The position numbers and the translations under genes were made by a program. The notes beneath the pieces are model-generated. The model was not told where the DNA came from, ran no database searches, and was given only the letters and a program-made list of their open reading frames with translations. This document shows positions 12,601-22,765 of a DNA stretch of 64,000 nucleotides, piece after piece. This DNA comes from Litsea cubeba (taxonomy: Eukaryota; Streptophyta; Magnoliopsida; Laurales; Lauraceae). Where the stretch lies: assembly GCA_012931725.1 (NCBI GenBank), contig CM022951.1:2480037-2544036 (forward strand), in the 5' to 3' direction. Positions within the stretch are counted from its first letter, which is position 1. The number at the start of each line of letters is the position of its first letter.

Positions 12601-12949
12601 GTTGGGTCTTAGGGCTAGGAACTAAAGTACCATTTTAGTTTAAAAAGGATTAGGGTTAGGGCCAAGGGCATTTTGGTCTTTGGGTGGGTTCTAGAAGATT
12701 CTTTAGTGGACACCCCCCTATAGTAAATACTAATTTTAAGTTAGGGCCTCTAACAAACTAACTAACTCTAGAAATAACAAATGACACCCTATTGACTCTA
12801 TAATTACACAATTAGACTAATCTAGTTAAAACCTAGGAAAATACATAACTGCCCTTAACTAAACCCCATAATTAGTATAATTAAATATAATAGACTATTA
12901 TTTAGTATTCAAATTCATATTAAGGGCCCACAAGGGGTGGGGCCTCACA

Positions 12950-14173
12950 CCTTTAACTCCCCTTATCCCATGATCCCTTTGGCCTTGAATGGGCCCTATC
13001 AGTGGGCATGTAGTGTAAGGATATAGAGGAGTAGGGTTCCCCTCATCTCAACAACTTCTATTGGAAAAATATTGTAATGACTGTGATAAAATACCTCATT
13101 TCATATATCAAATACTTACAATGGCTAAGATAAAAACACTCTATCTTATAAGTTAAAAAATAAAACCTCATCCTCGGCATTTCAATTAATTCCCCATTTG
13201 GGAAAAAGACTTGATGTTCCTATTTTTAAACTCTGTTTATCACTGTATTGAATGTAGTAGAACAATAATAAATAACTCCACGGTACCAAGAGTTTTACAC
13301 CCATTTGAATGAATTGGGTTCATAGATCTACTGTGCACTGAATGGACTGTGAGACAATTGAACTTGTAGGGTCCGAATAAAGATGATCGAATGGGCCCCA
13401 AGCTTCATAGGTAGATAGGGCCAACCTAGTTCTATAAACCCCCCACCCACCCATTCCCATGTGGTTGTTTGTGATCTTTACGATGCAAATTAACCACAAG
13501 TACACGGGTGTCTATGTGAGACAGTGACAAATACAGGTCGAATCCATAAGGAGCTAATTAAAAAAGTATTTTAATTAAGGAAACTAACCAATTAAAAAAA
13601 CTAAGTTTTGGGAGTGAATCAAAGAAGACAAAACCAAGTTTTGGAACTGAAACATCCCGTGGATCATTCAATTGAATTTGAATACTCCTATTTTTGTTAC
13701 TCTTCAAGTTCTTGTCCTTCTCTTCGTAGGATTTCTACTGTGGTTGTCAATCTCATTTTGTTTTGGCCAAAATGGCTGAAACACATATAATTATCCTTCA
13801 GCCAAAACAAAATAGGGCCTAAAACTTTTCTGTAAGTACTTCGGTTTCGTATTAATTTTTTTAAAAGGAAAATAGTTGGTAATAGAAACTTTATTGATTA
13901 AGAAACAATGCCAAAACACAAAGAAGAAAACAGAAAATACAAGGGTATAAGAGCATTATATCCATCCTAACTAAATCAACACAAACAGTACGTATTGCGG
14001 TCAGTTTGGTAATGCTAGCTGGTTACACATACCCAAAGTGTCCGAAACCCATTAACAACTCCATTAACAACTCTAGGGTTGGAAATGAGATGGGTTGAGT
14101 GAGGTTTGATGATGTTAACACCGAAGGCAACAAGCATGAACGGCCAATCCATGCTTAACTAGAAAGAAGAAAT
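12950..14173. other. gene-free interval with LTR-like fragments
   Basis: I see no protein gene here. A segment near 13495-13555 (ACACGGGTGTC, GACAGTGAC, GGTCGAATCC) resembles the inner end of an LTR. The same type of phrase occurs at 30080-30105. From 13850 to 14170 the sequence is A/T-rich and unassigned, and is the left flank of the LINE insertion. Confidence 0.4.
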
Positions 14174-14187
14174 GATTAATGGAGGCC
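14174..14187 (+). repeat. LINE target-site duplication, left copy
   Basis: GATTAATGGAGGCC here is repeated exactly at 22752-22765 after the LINE poly-A tail. Confidence 0.95.
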
Positions 14188-14194
14188 TTATTTT

Positions 14195-15664
14195 GTGGCC
14201 TTTAAGAAAAGAGGTTTAAGAAAATTAGCTGAGTTGCTCAATCTCTACCAAGACTCTTCAGGTCAGGTTTTTAACTTCCTCAAATGTCAGATGTTCCTTG
14301 GTAAATGTACTGCTAGCAGAGTTCAGATGGTCAAAAGCTTGTTTCAGATTAATCTATCTGCCCTACCTTCTTCTTATCTTGGAGCTCCTCTGTTTTTAGG
14401 CTGCGCTCGCCACCCCTTCTTCAAAAAGCTTCTCGACTCAGTCAGTAGCAGATTGGCTGGTTGGAAGTCAAAACTCCTCTCTTTTGCAGGAAGGCTAACT
14501 CTGGTTAAGCATGTCCTCAGCTCCATGCCGATTCATATCTCCTTGGTCATTCCTCTTCCCTCCAAAACCTGTCTTCAGCTAGAGAGGCTTATGAGGAATT
14601 TCCTTTGGTCCTTAGACCTGGATCGTCTCAGCTGCAACTTCGTCGGTTGGGCCACCATTTGTCTGCCTAAATTTGAAGGTGGGCTTGGCCTTAGACGTTT
14701 AAAGGAATTCAATGATGCCTGTTTCCTGAAGCTAGCCTGGCCGGCTGTCACATGGTCATCTCTTTGGGCTCAGTGGTTCAGAGCCAGATGTTGTAAAGCT
14801 AGCTCTCCATGGCATCCCCATAATCCTAGGAATGGTTCCACCATTTGGAAAAAGATCCGATCTCTTTCCTCATCTCTGCAGTCTGAGTGTTCCTAGGTAG
14901 TTGGCAATGGCAAATCCATATGCATTTGGTATGACAATTGGATCGAAAAAACTTCCATTGCTTCCAAGCTCCCTCTTATCCATTTCTCTGAGTCAGACCT
15001 GGTGGCAGACATTATTGACAACAATTCTTGGCATATTCCTTCATCTCTTCCAATAGACCTTCAAGAATTTCTTCAGCTATCTACCAACCTTCTGCTGATC
15101 AATGAAAGCCCTGACATCCTGGTTTGGAAAGGGAATTCCACAGGCAGCCTCTCTCTCCCTGATGCTTGGAATCTTCTCAGACATAAGTCCTCCGTTAAAA
15201 GCTGGTCTGCTCTCATATGGAACCATTTCATCAATCCAAGATTAGCTTATTTCTCTTGGCGCCTAATGCATAGAAAAACCCCAATAGATTTATGGGCTAA
15301 GCACATGGGATTTACTCTGGCTTCTAGATGTTCTAATTGTCTCTGTGTTGAAGAAGATGATGTCCACTTGTTGTTCTCCTGTTCCTTCGCTAATCAGTTT
15401 TGGAGCTGGCTTATTTCCTCCTGCGGAGTGATCTTTCCTCCTAACCAGACGTTTTCTGCCCCTTTCCTCTGGTATTTAATTACCAAAGACAGCGACGCTT
15501 CTGGAAGGAAAAGTGCTGCTGCATTTCTCCTTCACGCCATCTATGTGCTATGGACTACTAGAAATGATTCTAAGCATCACAATAGGAAACCTTCCCAGGT
15601 AAGGGCCAAGAGGATTTTTGTGGATCGTTTGAAGGACCTTGCTACTTCTTGTTTGAGTAGTAAT
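14195..15664 (+). pseudogene. LINE ORF2 C-terminal part: RT thumb and zf-RVT domain
   Basis: A single frame runs from 14195 to the LTR insertion with one in-frame stop (TAG at 14894). Residues resembling the region after the RT catalytic core are visible (SYLGAPLF, AGRLTLVKHVLSSMP, RNFLWS). They are followed by the zf-RVT zinc-binding domain: the frame reads FSWRLMHRKTP, then cysteines and histidine in CSNCL...DVHLLFSC (about 15241-15410). The polymerase palm and endonuclease are missing because of the 5' truncation. The frame continues after the LTR insertion at 22309 for about 60 codons. It encodes no active enzyme. Confidence 0.9.
15660..15664 (+). repeat. element A TSD, left copy (gtaat)
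   Basis: GTAAT at 15660-15664 is repeated at 22304-22308, directly outside the TG...CA termini of element A. Confidence 0.95.
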
Positions 15665-15838
15665 TGTGTGGGGAGATTTCCAGAGCCACAGGATTAAGCT
15701 AATCACAGCCATCAGATGAGGCTAAGCATTCTCACGTGCCATCCGCGTGCCATCCACGTGGCACCAATCTCACCCCGGCTACCAGGACAGAGGCCTCGGC
15801 CGAAGTCAAGCATCTCCGGGCCACTAGCGCCGAACTGG

Positions 15839-15926
15839 TCCACCCCGGGCGCCATCTCGGCGGGGAGCTCCACCTCGGCTGAGCCACCCCGGGTGCCATC
15901 TCGGCAGAAAACTCCACCTCGGCTGA
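15839..15926. repeat. 44-bp tandem repeat (two copies) inside LTR A
   Basis: The two units share CACCCCGGGYGCCATCTCGG and CTCCACCTCGGCTGA, and the first contains GGGCGCC. The same pair is present in the 3' LTR near 21539-21626. Confidence 0.85.
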
Positions 15927-16318
15927 AGAAGCCGGAGCAAGAGAGAACCTTCACTTGCGCCCCTCATCCCCCACGTCATCAGGCACGTGGAGGGATAGGG
16001 GCACGAGCTAGTAAGACAGACGCGACATCCAGCCGCCCACAATCTTCGCCAGATCCCTGATAGGGCGGCATCCAGCGGCTAAGGCCACATCAGGGCAAGG
16101 CCCGAGGGCAGATCCCACGATCCCCTACCGCCAAAGGCGTCCAACACGATCTGGCCCAACAAGACGCGCGTTAAATGCGACGTGGGCTGATCCGACGCGC
16201 ATTTAATACAGAGTGGGCTGGATTGGACCGCAATTAATGCAATGTGGGCTGATCGTGACTTCCCAGTCGAATCACGGGACCCACACCACGATATCTCCCA
16301 AAGATACGTTCCAAACTC

Positions 16319-16327
16319 TATAAATAG
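16319..16327 (+). promoter_or_regulatory. TATA box of element A 5' LTR
   Basis: TATAAATAG lies about 270 bp before the LTR end. The identical box is at 22031-22039 in the 3' LTR, and elements B and C have the same sequence at matching positions. Confidence 0.75.
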
Positions 16328-16592
16328 AGGCTCAAACCACCATCAAAGGTACGCACAAGATAACTCAGAGAACAGTTACTCTGCCTCTCCTCTCCCTCTC
16401 CTTCCATTGTTCCGGTTCCCACACTGACTTTGGCATCGGAGAGCCTTGCGCCGCCCAGGCCAGGGTCCTTTGATCGTTTGCTCTTCCCTTTCAGGCTTTC
16501 GGACGGTATTCAGTCATTCCCAGTCATCATCTTCTCGGATAAGTCCTCTTAGGCTCCCCTTATTGTGGGTCATTATTTTCTGCACCTACAAT

Positions 16593-16610
16593 TGGCGCCG
16601 TCTGTGGGAA
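16593..16610 (+). other. element A primer-binding site
   Basis: TGGCGCCGTCTGTGGGAA lies 2 bases after the 5' LTR. The leading TGGCGCC would pair with a tRNA ending GGCGCCA. I have not identified the tRNA. Elements B and C carry near-identical sites. Confidence 0.8.
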
Positions 16611-16669
16611 GGTAATATCCCAACCTTCCCAACCTTACCAACCTTCTTAACCTCAATCTCTTAGAAGCC

Positions 16670-18193
16670 ATGCCTCCGAAAGCTAGGAAGGGCGTAAAGT
16701 CCTCGAGAGCAGCGCTCGAGCTGCCACCACCGTCGACGGTCATCCCTCCTCAAGGGCGCTCCCGCACGGTGCACGGCACGTCTGCAGGCGAGGGCCGCTT
16801 AGGATCTCAGCTCTTCGTCGAGTTCCCACTCCAAGAGGGACTCGAGGCCTCGATCTCAGCAGAAGAAATCATGCCACCCAGGCGCGATGAGCGTCGGCAT
16901 GAGAGTCCTCGGAAGGACAAAGCCGTGGCCGTAGGTGAGACGCGCCACGTTCAACCTCCTGCTGCTGGAGTTGATGTCGAAGCCCAAACTGCTCTCCTCC
17001 AGAAGCAAGAGCAGCTGATTCGCGAGCTCCAGCAGCTCCAGCAGCAGCTGAGGGCAGCGCAAGCTGCCTCCTTAAGGCAGGCCTCCGAGCCTCGAGGGAA
17101 AAAGAGGAACACCCCCAGCAGGGCAGCCCAGCCTCCCCGCGAGGACCTCGGAAATCATCTGGACCCTAAACGGAGCCAGATTCATGACGAAGGCTCGAGC
17201 AACAGCCGAAGTCACCATAGCCGCGATGGCCGAGCTCATAGCCATCGAACCCCGAACCACTCCAAGCGAAAGCCCAGAGCCCAGACCCCAGAGGAGGACG
17301 ACGAGCAAAAGCGGTTCGACAAGTGCGTCAGGCTTGCTCTTCAGCGTAACCTGGACGCCCGGGACCAGAAGCAGATCTGTGGTCACACCGATCTGGGGGG
17401 CTCACCCTTCACAAAAGACATCGAGCGCACCCCCTTGCCCAGGAAATTCTCTGTCCCGCGGTTCGTCCCCTACGACGGACTGTCGGACCCATCCGCTCAC
17501 CTCCGACACTTCTCCCAGAAGATGTCCATCTGGGGGAACGAAGGTCACCTGAACTGCAAAATCTTCTCCTCCAGTTTGGGTGACCTCCCCCTGAAGTGGT
17601 TCTGTTCTCTCCCAGCGAAGTCCATCTCGAGTTGGAAGGAGCTCCAGCTCTCCTTCCTGAAGAAGTTCCAGGCTTACAGCGTCGTCCCCAAGAAGGAAGG
17701 GGACCTCCTCGCCCTGAGAATGAAGCAGGGTGAGACCCTCGCCAACTTCGCCCAACGATTCTGGGCGGTCTACAGCCAGATTGAAGGCACCAGGGAAGGG
17801 ATAGCAATCTACGCCTTCCAGCATGCCCTGATCCCCGGCCACGACTTGCGGAAGGACTTGGCCGGGAACCCCCCAGAATCTATGCCGGAGTTGATGACCC
17901 GGGTGAAGCGCTTTATCGCCCAGGAGGAAGACGAGATCCGAGCCCGGGATCAAGACGGGCATCCGGAGCCTGAGCAGGAGGACAACCAGCCTCGGCAGAG
18001 AGGCGGGGAGCCCTTCCAGAAGCAGGAGCCCAAGCAGGCTTGGGACGCCAGTTCGGCGGTGCCCACACCACCCAGGTCTGGGGGCACCAGCAGGTCAAGG
18101 CCTCCCACCGGCGCCTATCAAGGCATCAACGTCGTCTTCAGAGAGCCGATACACCAGATCCTGAACAAAATAAAAGGTAAGCCATTCTTCTAG
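16670..18193 (+). CDS. gag polyprotein of element A
   Basis: An intact 507-residue ORF starts 80 bp after the LTR end, at the first ATG. Residues 1-100 are basic and Pro-rich. A Gln-rich coiled-coil-like segment lies at about 110-145 (QKQEQLIRELQQLQQQLRA) and basic Ser/Arg/His-rich linkers follow. The retrotransposon gag domain is at about 255-390, with family-typical FVPYDGLSDPSAHLRHF, LKWFCSLP, SSWKELQLSFLKKF and QGETLANFAQRF. It would form the particle that packages the element's RNA. No zinc knuckle lies in this frame: it is in the next ORF, 12 bp downstream. The ORF being intact in an element that has lost pol suggests recent selection on gag or a young insertion. Confidence 0.85.
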   Translation: MPPKARKGVKSSRAALELPPPSTVIPPQGRSRTVHGTSAGEGRLGSQLFVEFPLQEGLEASISAEEIMPPRRDERRHESPRKDKAVAVGETRHVQPPAAGVDVEAQTALLQKQEQLIRELQQLQQQLRAAQAASLRQASEPRGKKRNTPSRAAQPPREDLGNHLDPKRSQIHDEGSSNSRSHHSRDGRAHSHRTPNHSKRKPRAQTPEEDDEQKRFDKCVRLALQRNLDARDQKQICGHTDLGGSPFTKDIERTPLPRKFSVPRFVPYDGLSDPSAHLRHFSQKMSIWGNEGHLNCKIFSSSLGDLPLKWFCSLPAKSISSWKELQLSFLKKFQAYSVVPKKEGDLLALRMKQGETLANFAQRFWAVYSQIEGTREGIAIYAFQHALIPGHDLRKDLAGNPPESMPELMTRVKRFIAQEEDEIRARDQDGHPEPEQEDNQPRQRGGEPFQKQEPKQAWDASSAVPTPPRSGGTSRSRPPTGAYQGINVVFREPIHQILNKIKGKPFF

Positions 18194-18205
18194 TGGCCTC
18201 AGCCC

Positions 18206-18511
18206 TTGAGAAATGAGCCCACTAACGGCGATCGAAGCAAGCTCTACTGTTCCTACCACAAAGGTAAAGGACACAGGACCGAGGAGTGCCACTCTCTGAA
18301 GTGGTACCTGGAGAGACTCGCCGGCGAAGGCCACCTCCCAGAGTTCGTCAAGATGGAAGATGCCGGCGGCAGCGGGGGCCGAGTTCACCAGAGCGCGGCC
18401 CGGGACCCAGACAGCGAGGACTCCGAAAAAATCATTAACGTGATCCACCTGGCATCCTCGGTTCCCTCTCCCTCGTCTCGCGGACGCTCGCATCGCACAA
18501 GGAGAAGGTGA
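18206..18511 (+). pseudogene. gag nucleocapsid part (zinc-knuckle-like) of element A
   Basis: 101 residues in another frame just after gag. YCSYHKGKGHRTEECHSLKWYLERL (about residues 13-37) is a Cys/His cluster with the shape of the Tat-type gag C-terminus, where element C has YCRFHRDHGHDTDDC. It probably was continuous with gag and was separated by a stop or frameshift near 18193. The continuation toward protease is missing: the frame ends at 18511 and there is no DSGSSAD-type site. Confidence 0.65.
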
Positions 18512-18990
18512 CGGACGTCGAGCTCGGGCTGGCACCCAGAAAAGCTCGCCGCGGCCGAACTGCGATCAAAGCCCATATTCTGGCGGACTTCGACATCGTC
18601 TCGCCCAACTCGGCCCCGACCCCGCCTGACACGACGCTGACAGGCACAGGACACGAGCCAGAAGTAACTGAGACTGGACAGCCTCTCACCTCGGCAACAC
18701 CTTCTGGCCTGCGAAATGGGAACGGTCATTCCTGCAGAAATCGGCCTTCTCGCCCTGAGCACAGAGCCGAAGGAAGGCCGGCCCCGAGCTGGCACGGCCC
18801 GTTCGGGGTGATCTCACGGGCAACGAAGTCGGCCTACAAGCGCAGACAGGGCAAGCCACTGCCGAGATCGCGGAATGCGTCCCGCCTGACGAAATTCTAT
18901 TTCTAAAAGATGTAGCAAGTCCCGATCAATGAAAGTGTCTTTTGCCCTGTCATCAAATCTGTATCATCTCTCCTTGCATGACTTCTACAG
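18512..18990 (+). pseudogene. junction region, possible remnant of pol C-terminus
   Basis: A frame at 18508-18906 ends in RPEHRAEGRPAPSWHGPFGV and then LTKFYF. The short terminal word resembles the HLKKYY-type end of Tat integrases (compare element C at about 52865), but nothing between gag and this point looks like RT or integrase. I read it as the junction left by a large internal deletion. The evidence is thin. Confidence 0.3.
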
Positions 18991-18994
18991 CTCC

Positions 18995-19515
18995 GGGTCC
19001 AACGCCCTGGAAAAGGCCTCGAGTCCACACTCGGTCGTTTCCTAAAGGTCCGGGTCCAACGCCCTGGAAAAGGCCTCGAGTCCAGACTCGGTCGTTTCCT
19101 AAAGGTCAGGGTCCAACGCCCTGGAAAAGGCCTCGAGTCCACACTCGGTCGTTTCCTAAAGGTCCGGGTCCAACGCCCTGGAAAAGGCCTCGAGTCCAGA
19201 CTCGGTCGTTTTCTAAAGGTTAGGGTCTAACGCCCTGGAAAAGGCCTCGAGTCCACACTCGGTCGTTTCCTAAAGCTCCGGGTCCATCGCCCTGGAAAAG
19301 GCCTTGAGTCCAGACTCGGTCGTTTCCTAAAGCTCCGGGTCTAACGCCCTGGAAAAGGCCTCGAGTCCACACTCGGTCGTTTCCTAAAGCTCCGGGTCCA
19401 TCGCCCTGGAAAAGGCCTCGAGTCCAGACTCGGTCGTTTCCTAAAGCTCCGGGTCTACCGCCCTGGAAAAGGCCTCGAGTCCAAACTCGGTCGTTTCCTA
19501 AAGCTCCGGGTCCTG
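18995..19515. repeat. 57-bp tandem repeat array, about nine to ten copies
   Basis: Unit: GGGTCCAACGCCCTGG, AAAAGGCCTCGAGTCCA, (C/G)ACTCGGTCGTTTCCTAAAG. Starts of the first copies are at 18995, 19052 and 19109, exactly 57 bp apart. Because 57 is a multiple of three, open frames run through it on both strands (Pro/Arg-rich). It lies where other Tat elements carry pol, between the gag remnant and the antisense exon. Looser copies with wider spacing follow to about 19930. Confidence 0.92.
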
Positions 19516-19519
19516 GACC

Positions 19520-20320
19520 CTGGAGAAGGCCTCGAGTTCGGACACTCGGCCGGATTCCTAAAGCCTGGGTTTTTACACCCCTCAAAGATCATTGCCGAGC
19601 TCACGCTTCCACAGCCGAGATCAGCGGAATGACGACTCCACTTCGGCACAAGCAGCAGCCAGCCATTTCGGCAAAGGGCAATCTGTCATCTCTCTTTGAT
19701 CGACTTCGGCTACAAGGGTTAACAGCCCTGGAAAAGGCCTCGAGTTCGGACACTCGGCCAATTCCTAAACTCAGGGTCTTCACCCATCTACAAGGGTTAA
19801 CAGCCCTGGAAAAGGTCTCGAGTTCGGACACTCGGCCGAATTCCTAAAATCAGGGTTTCATCCCACTCTACAAGGGTTTACCGCCCTGGGAATGGTCTGG
19901 AGTTCCTACACTCAGCCGTTTCCTAAAGACCGGGTTCATAAAACCCTCACACCTCGGCGCAAGGCAGTTCGGCCAAGGTCAGCCATTTCGGCCAAGGTCA
20001 GATTCCTGAAATCCGGGTTCATACACCCCTCAGAAGGCCATAGCCGCACTCACTCTCGCCTAGCCGAGTCCAGCGGAACGATGGATCTACCCCGGCGCAA
20101 GGCAATTCGGCCAAGGTATGGATCCATCTCGGCGCAAGGCCAGCCATTTCGGCCAAAGCCAGCCATTTCGGCCAAAGTCAGTCTTCAAAAAAGAAAAGAG
20201 CTGTGCCATCACTCAAACACAGAAAAGCAGCACAAAAACACAAAGTGTTCCAGAACAGTGCAAGGAAAGTAAGAAAGAACTCAAAAGCATTGTACACAGT
20301 TTGGGTGATCACAGAACTCC
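19520..20320. repeat. degenerate continuation of repeats: TCGGCC(A/G)A words
   Basis: Irregular copies of CCCTGGAAAAGG...CTCGAGTTCGGACACTCGGCC occur at 19500-19930. Shorter words follow to about 20180 (AGCCATTTCGGC(C)AA, CGGCGCAAGGC). No protein domain is recognisable. Confidence 0.6.
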
Positions 20321-20528
20321 TCCTTTTTATTCATTGTAAACAGCTTCGAAAGGAGGATCGCAGTCCTCTGAAAACAGAAAATAAAGAGGAGCCCGACTAC
20401 GGACGATCACCGTATCTGCTGGACCAGTGGATTCGGCCGAAACCGCGACCTTGCTGGGAGCGTCGCTGGCAGGAGATTCTTCGACCAAGACACTTGAAGA
20501 ATGAAGAAAAGCGTTGCAAACACTTACC

Positions 20529-20969
20529 AGAAGATTAGCCTGGATCGCCGAGACCATCTGGCTCTCATCATCGAACCTCTCGTGCGTCTCCATGTCTCTT
20601 GGCAGAGCACAGACCTTGGCGAGAGCTCCGATCACCTCGGCATTCCCCAACAGCCGGTCCTCGACGTTCAGAGGCTTACCGGGCTGAGTCTCCATCCTCG
20701 GCCTCCATGGCGCTGGGGCACTCCGGGGTCCGGAGGCCGATCCAGACCCTTGCCCCACCGAGATCGTCAGCTCGCGGGTCGCTCCACCGGTCGGCTTGCT
20801 GACCTGCGTGCTCTTCTCAATAGGAGCCTTGGCTCCGGGGGCCCGCGCAGGGGCCTTATTCTTCGGAGGTTGTTCAGCCCCCGAGTCCTTCTCCCCGGCC
20901 TTGGACTTCTTTCTAGGCGGGGACCCCTCCCTTGGGCGCTCCGGCGAGCGTCGCCGCACTCCCGCACTC

Positions 20970-21000
<31 letters not shown>

Positions 21001-21043
21001 AAGCTGGAGCAGGAGTAGGAGCAGAAATCGGAGAAGAAGGCAA
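20529..21043 (-). pseudogene. antisense exon of element A (Tat-type antisense gene, partial)
   Basis: A minus-strand open frame starts at 21043 and reads toward the 5' LTR. Its first ~30 residues are Ser/Pro/Ala repeats, followed by a basic Lys/Arg/Glu-rich stretch. It ends with MVSAIQANLL, directly before a consensus splice donor (minus strand CTG then GTAAGT, exon end about 20528, phase 0). Element C has an antisense exon at the same place, also ending in phase 0 at its donor. The frame could be read on to 20327, but that part is probably intron. The other exons seen in C (PF04195-like N-terminal part, coiled-coil C-terminal part) are not found here. I treat it as a remnant of the antisense gene known from Tat elements. 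Confidence 0.5.
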
Positions 21044-21347
21044 AGGCGAAAAGAAATCAGAAATAAGAAGGGAAGAAGACGACCCTTTTTATGGAGAAGA
21101 AACCCTCGGCGCACGCTGCTTTCGAAATTCGAAAGGACGGACTTCGCGATCCGCGCCCGTTCCATCAAAAAGACACCGCAATCAGTGAAGAGGCGACGCG
21201 TGTAGCCGTCGACTCGCTTCCCAGTACAGACAGGACAGAGCGTTTATTGCTTCAGGACAGTTGGAGCGACACCAGGCAATGATCGCCGCATCCCCAGACG
21301 GATTCTTCTAGCTTTTAACCCCTAAAGGCTAGTACGCTTAAGAGGTC

Positions 21348-21364
21348 AAAAGCTAGGGGGCAAT
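21348..21364 (+). other. element A polypurine tract
   Basis: AAAAGCTAGGGGGCAAT lies directly before the 3' LTR. G-run plus CAA(A/T) is also used by B (TGGGGGCAAA) and C (GAGGGGGGCAAA). Confidence 0.8.
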
Positions 21365-22303
21365 TGTGTGGGGAGATTTCCAGAGCCACAGGATTAAGCT
21401 AATCACAGCCATCAGATGAGGCTAAGCATTCTCACGTGCCGTCCGCGTGCCATCCACGTGGCACCAATCTCACCCCGGCTACCAGGACAGAGGCCTCGGC
21501 CGAAGTCAAGCATCTCCGGGCCACTAGCGCCGAACTGGTCCACCCCGGGCGCCATCTCGGCGGGGAGCTCCACCTCGGCTGAGCCACCCCGGGTGCCATC
21601 TCGGCAGAAAACTCCACCTCGGCTGAAGAAGCCGGGACAGAAGCCGAAGCAAGAGAGAACCTTCACTTGCGCCCCTCATCCCCCACGTCATCAGGCACGT
21701 GGAGGGATAGGGGCACGAGCTAGTGGGACAGACGCGACATCCAGCTGCCCACAATCTTCGCCAGATCCCTGACAGGGCGGCATCCAGCGGCTAAGGCCAC
21801 ATCAGGGCAAGGCCCGAGGGCAGATCCCACGATCCCCTACCGCCAAAGGCGTCCAACACGATCTGGCCCAACAAGACGCGCGTTAAATGCGACGTGGGCT
21901 GATCCGACGCGCATTTAATGCAGAGTGGGCTGGATTGGACCGCAATTAATGCAATGTGGGCTGATCGTGACTTCCCAGTCGAATCACGGGACCCACACCA
22001 CGATATCTCCCAAAGATACGTTCCAAACTCTATAAATAGAGGCTCAAACCACCATCAAAGGTACGCACAAGATAACTCAGAGAACAGTTACTCTGCCTCT
22101 CTTCTCCCTCTCCTTCCATTGTTTCGGTTCCCACACTGACTTTGGCATCGGAGAGCCTTGCGCCGCCCAGGCCAGGGTCCTTTGATCGTTTGCTCTTCTC
22201 TTTCAGGCTTTCGGACGGTATTCAGTCATTCCCAGTCATCATCTTCTCGGATAAGTCCTCTAAGGCACCTCCTTATTGTGGGTCATTATTTTCTGCACCT
22301 ACA
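21365..22303 (+). repeat. element A 3' LTR
   Basis: 939 bp, the partner of 15665-16590. It is longer mainly by a 12-bp insertion near 21635-21650. It keeps TATAAATAG at 22031. Confidence 0.95.
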
Positions 22304-22308
22304 GTAAT

Positions 22309-22751
22309 CATCCTCTTCCATCTCATCCAATTCTCCTTTTCCTGGGAGTGTTTTGCCAAAGCTCCTCTTTCTCTTTTCCTCTATGGCGGGTTCAATGTTC
22401 TCTGTGGTATTTTAGTGGAGTTGGGTGCTGTGCTTTAGAGCTCTGTTCTGCTCTTCTTTGCCGTAGCTTGCATGGTTTTCTTTGCTAGCTGTGCAAGATG
22501 GAGTTTAGCTGGGTGGTTTTGGGTTGTATTTTATTTTTGCTTTTTCTTTTCGGCTGTGCTGTGCAGTGTTACTTCATGCTGGTCCTTTTCTATTCTCTTT
22601 TGTGTTGAGCAACTCTTTGGACAGGTTTCCTCTTTGGGCTGGCCTTTTTGTTTGCCTCCCTTTGGTTTATTTCCTTATTTTTTGTGGGCTATTGCCCTTC
22701 CCTCTCTTTCTTCAATACAAATTTACCTTATAGCAAAAAAAAAAAAAAAAA
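22309..22751 (+). other. LINE 3' end and poly-A tail (right part)
   Basis: Continues the LINE after element A: about 60 more codons in the ORF2 frame, then a T-rich 3' UTR ending CTTCAATACAAATTTACC and an A-run at 22735-22751. The 14-bp TSD follows. Confidence 0.85.
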
Positions 22752-22765
22752 GATTAATGGAGGCC

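Larger units (their letters stand above)
9564..12949 (-). other. Tekay-type LTR, minus orientation (left end approximate)
   Basis: On the minus strand the sequence at 12949 begins TGTGAGGCCCCACCCC, the form of a plant Ty3 LTR start. About 350 bp inside lies a minus-strand TATA box (CTATATAAA, 12592-12600) followed by a CT-rich leader, the expected promoter layout. Further in are a repeated GAGTTCGGCCAACCTGG word array and sequence typical of Tekay-like LTRs. There is no coding sequence. I found neither a left terminus nor a TSD, so it may be a truncated or nested LTR. Confidence 0.4.
15665..16590 (+). repeat. element A 5' LTR
   Basis: 926 bp, TGTGTGGGGA...CACCTACA. It carries TATAAATAG at 16319-16327 and two copies of a 44-bp internal repeat near 15839-15926. 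It matches 21365-22303. Confidence 0.95.
15665..22303 (+). mobile_element. LTR retrotransposon A: gag-only Tat-like element
   Basis: A complete 6.6-kb LTR element with TG...CA LTRs, a 5-bp TSD, a primer-binding site, a polypurine tract and an intact gag ORF. There is no recognisable protease, RT, RNase H or integrase. The interior after gag holds 57-bp tandem repeats and one antisense coding exon. This architecture fits terminal-repeat retrotransposons with a gag domain (TR-GAG), which need enzymes from another element. By eye the LTRs differ by about a dozen substitutions and one 12-bp indel, so the insertion is fairly recent. It is nested in the LINE. Confidence 0.93.
14188..22751 (+). mobile_element. 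5'-truncated L1-type LINE, split by LTR element A
   Basis: A non-LTR retrotransposon fragment starts inside the RT C-terminal region and ends in a poly-A tail (22735-22751), flanked by a perfect 14-bp TSD. Both features are hallmarks of target-primed reverse transcription. LINE sequence occupies 14188-15664 and 22309-22751. Between them sits LTR element A with its own 5-bp TSD. Removing A leaves about 1.9 kb of LINE. The 5' truncation is typical of plant L1 copies. Confidence 0.92.

Noticed and set aside
18903..19585. Pro/Arg repeat proteins on both strands
   Set aside because: They are produced by the 57-bp repeat, whose length is a multiple of three. No start context or domain.
20501..21205. 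Plus-strand Arg/Ser-rich 234-residue ORF in element A
   Set aside because: It is the mirror of the antisense exon, whose codon pattern and splice donor favour the minus strand.
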